Shown one piece after another: positions 62,736 through 64,000 of a stretch of DNA of 64,000 nucleotides. The stretch comes from Symbiodinium natans. Its lineage: Eukaryota; Sar; Dinophyceae; Suessiales; Symbiodiniaceae. Each line of letters starts with the position of its first letter. Within the stretch, counting starts at the first letter, position 1. The notes under the pieces are model-generated. The model was given only the letters and a program-made list of their open reading frames with translations, made no database searches and was not told the origin of the DNA. The DNA lies in NCBI GenBank assembly GCA_905221605.1, contig CAJNDS010002367.1:361501-425500 (forward strand). The letters are read 5' to 3'. Position numbers and translations under genes: made by a program.

Positions 62736-64000
62736 GTCAGTGTGAGGACTGAAGTTCAAGATTTAAGGTTTGGGTTCAAGAGTTTTGGCAGATGTACACA
62801 CAGCTTGGAATCAAGAGAGGGTGCATAAAGCCTGCCCTCATAAATGCCTTTCTCGCAGATATTTTCATGTCCCTCCCCCCAGACCCTAAACCCTCAACCC
62901 TAAAACACTTCATTTTAGAAGCCCGCGGCCCCCTAGTTCAGACCGAGGCATGCAAAGTACGGTGCATGTGTCTCTTGTGAGGCGTTTGCTTGCTATGCTG
63001 GGCCCTAGTAGCCCATAGTATCCCTAAACCCTGCATCTTGGGGTTGTTTTAGGTTTGGCTCCCTATTGAAAAGGGAAGTTTCGGGGGGCAAAGTTACAGG
63101 TGCGGCCTACGCCCACCCGCGCGAGCTTCTCAGCACGCTAGGCAGGGCTTTCGGCGAGGGTCGGTGTGCAAATCTCAGCTTGAGGGTTTAAGGTTGAGGG
63201 TTGAGGGTTTAGGGTTGCGCTTCTACAGCGCCTGCTAATATATCCGCCGCCAGGGCATAGCAGCCTGCACCTCACGCAGAGACACGCCGACAAGTGGCTC
63301 GTGCGGGAGGTCCGGCCAAGCTCGGCAATCAATCAGGGAATTCGTTGCTCCAGACTCATCAAGCTCCTAGTCGCACAATGCATTCCACGCCGGCTTCATG
63401 CTGACTGTACACGAAACTCACTCAGAAGACTTTCTGTACATGGGTGCCTTTGACAGATGAACATCCCCGGGCCGGTTGTTCAGGACACCGGAGTGCACCA
63501 AAGCTTCAAACTTGCTGATCTCAGATGGCCAACTTTGCTACACAATAATCTCAGCAACTTCTTCAATACGACTATAGGATACTAGAGCACAGTATACAAT
63601 AGAGACCTTTCTACATGTTAAATGTCCCTACCTTACACTACACGCAGAGCACGCCTTATACTCGGTCTGATACCACTCGTGTACCCTACTCACACTACTT
63701 CGTGCAAGGCAGCCCTTGATCAGATTTCGAATCTATTTTGGTTTACGGGTTCGGGTTTAAGCAACCTAAACCCTAAACCCCTAAACCTTGGGTAAACTAG
63801 TCCACTCCACCCCTAAACCTTAACTTACCGGTTCGTCCAAAAGACTTGTAAAAGTTGGGCTCTCTAGGGATATTTCCCAATTGCCTACACCCTAAACGCT
63901 GATTCCTCCAGGAGCTAGCTGAGCCTGGCATGCGTGCGAATTACGGAGGCCCTTCTTTGATGTGTTTCGGTTTCGGGTGGTCTTGGGGTCTGGTGTTTAG
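62736..64000. other. 3' part of the window, no named gene
   Basis: A short frame at 63265-63340 (LHLTQRHADKWLVREVRP) might be another exon of the preceding unknown gene. Short CCCTAAA words occur at 62883-62900 and 63768-63790. Nothing else was recognised. Confidence 0.4.

Overview
The window reads as nuclear DNA of a dinoflagellate, most likely a Symbiodiniaceae-type genome. The evidence is internal. Telomere-type TTTAGGG/CCCTAAA repeats are scattered through the whole window instead of capping an end. Introns mostly start with GC or GA instead of GT and end in AG|G. The pentatricopeptide repeats have the dinoflagellate flavour (SAAISACEKGxQW). Every gene that can be recognised lies on the + strand, as in the one-directional gene arrays of these organisms.

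Layout. 457-1836: a two-exon pentatricopeptide-repeat (PPR) protein. 2254-3690: an intronless CDC6-like replication-licensing ATPase. 7982-10614: a Pumilio (PUF) RNA-binding protein with one intron. 15988-17131: a predicted single-pass membrane protein with long charged coiled coils; its one intron interrupts the transmembrane helix. 19532-23057: a six-exon multi-pass membrane protein resembling TspO/tryptophan-rich sensory proteins, with about 1 kb of G-rich tandem repeats inside one intron. 27310-28327: a phytanoyl-CoA dioxygenase (PhyH)-family enzyme in two exons. 34775-43901: a serine carboxypeptidase (peptidase family S10) in at least 23 small exons over 9 kb. About 44.8-52.5 kb: a gene of many short exons encoding armadillo-like helical repeats. 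About 60.4-62.7 kb: small exon-like blocks that I cannot name. The rest is intergenic or intronic sequence filled with telomere-like islands, short inverted-repeat elements, poly-G tracts and AT-rich microsatellites.

The most striking theme is how the introns appear to be made. In four genes (PUF, coiled-coil, TspO-like, PhyH) the intron is a compact element of about 100-190 bp flanked by a 4-5 bp direct repeat. The downstream copy follows the AG acceptor, and the upstream copy supplies the non-canonical GC or GA donor. Relatives of these elements occur elsewhere in the window. This matches the introner model of intron gain by short DNA transposons, which has been described in dinoflagellates. 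A second, larger family of inverted-repeat elements (consensus end GGTTTCCGAAAATAGGGGTACC) is present in about eight copies, several with visible target-site duplications.

The proteins belong to unrelated processes: RNA processing, DNA replication, translational control, membrane function, lipid or secondary oxidation, and proteolysis. There is no sign of an operon or pathway cluster. Exon boundaries were deduced by eye from reading frame, family motifs and the AG|G rule; no transcript evidence was available.
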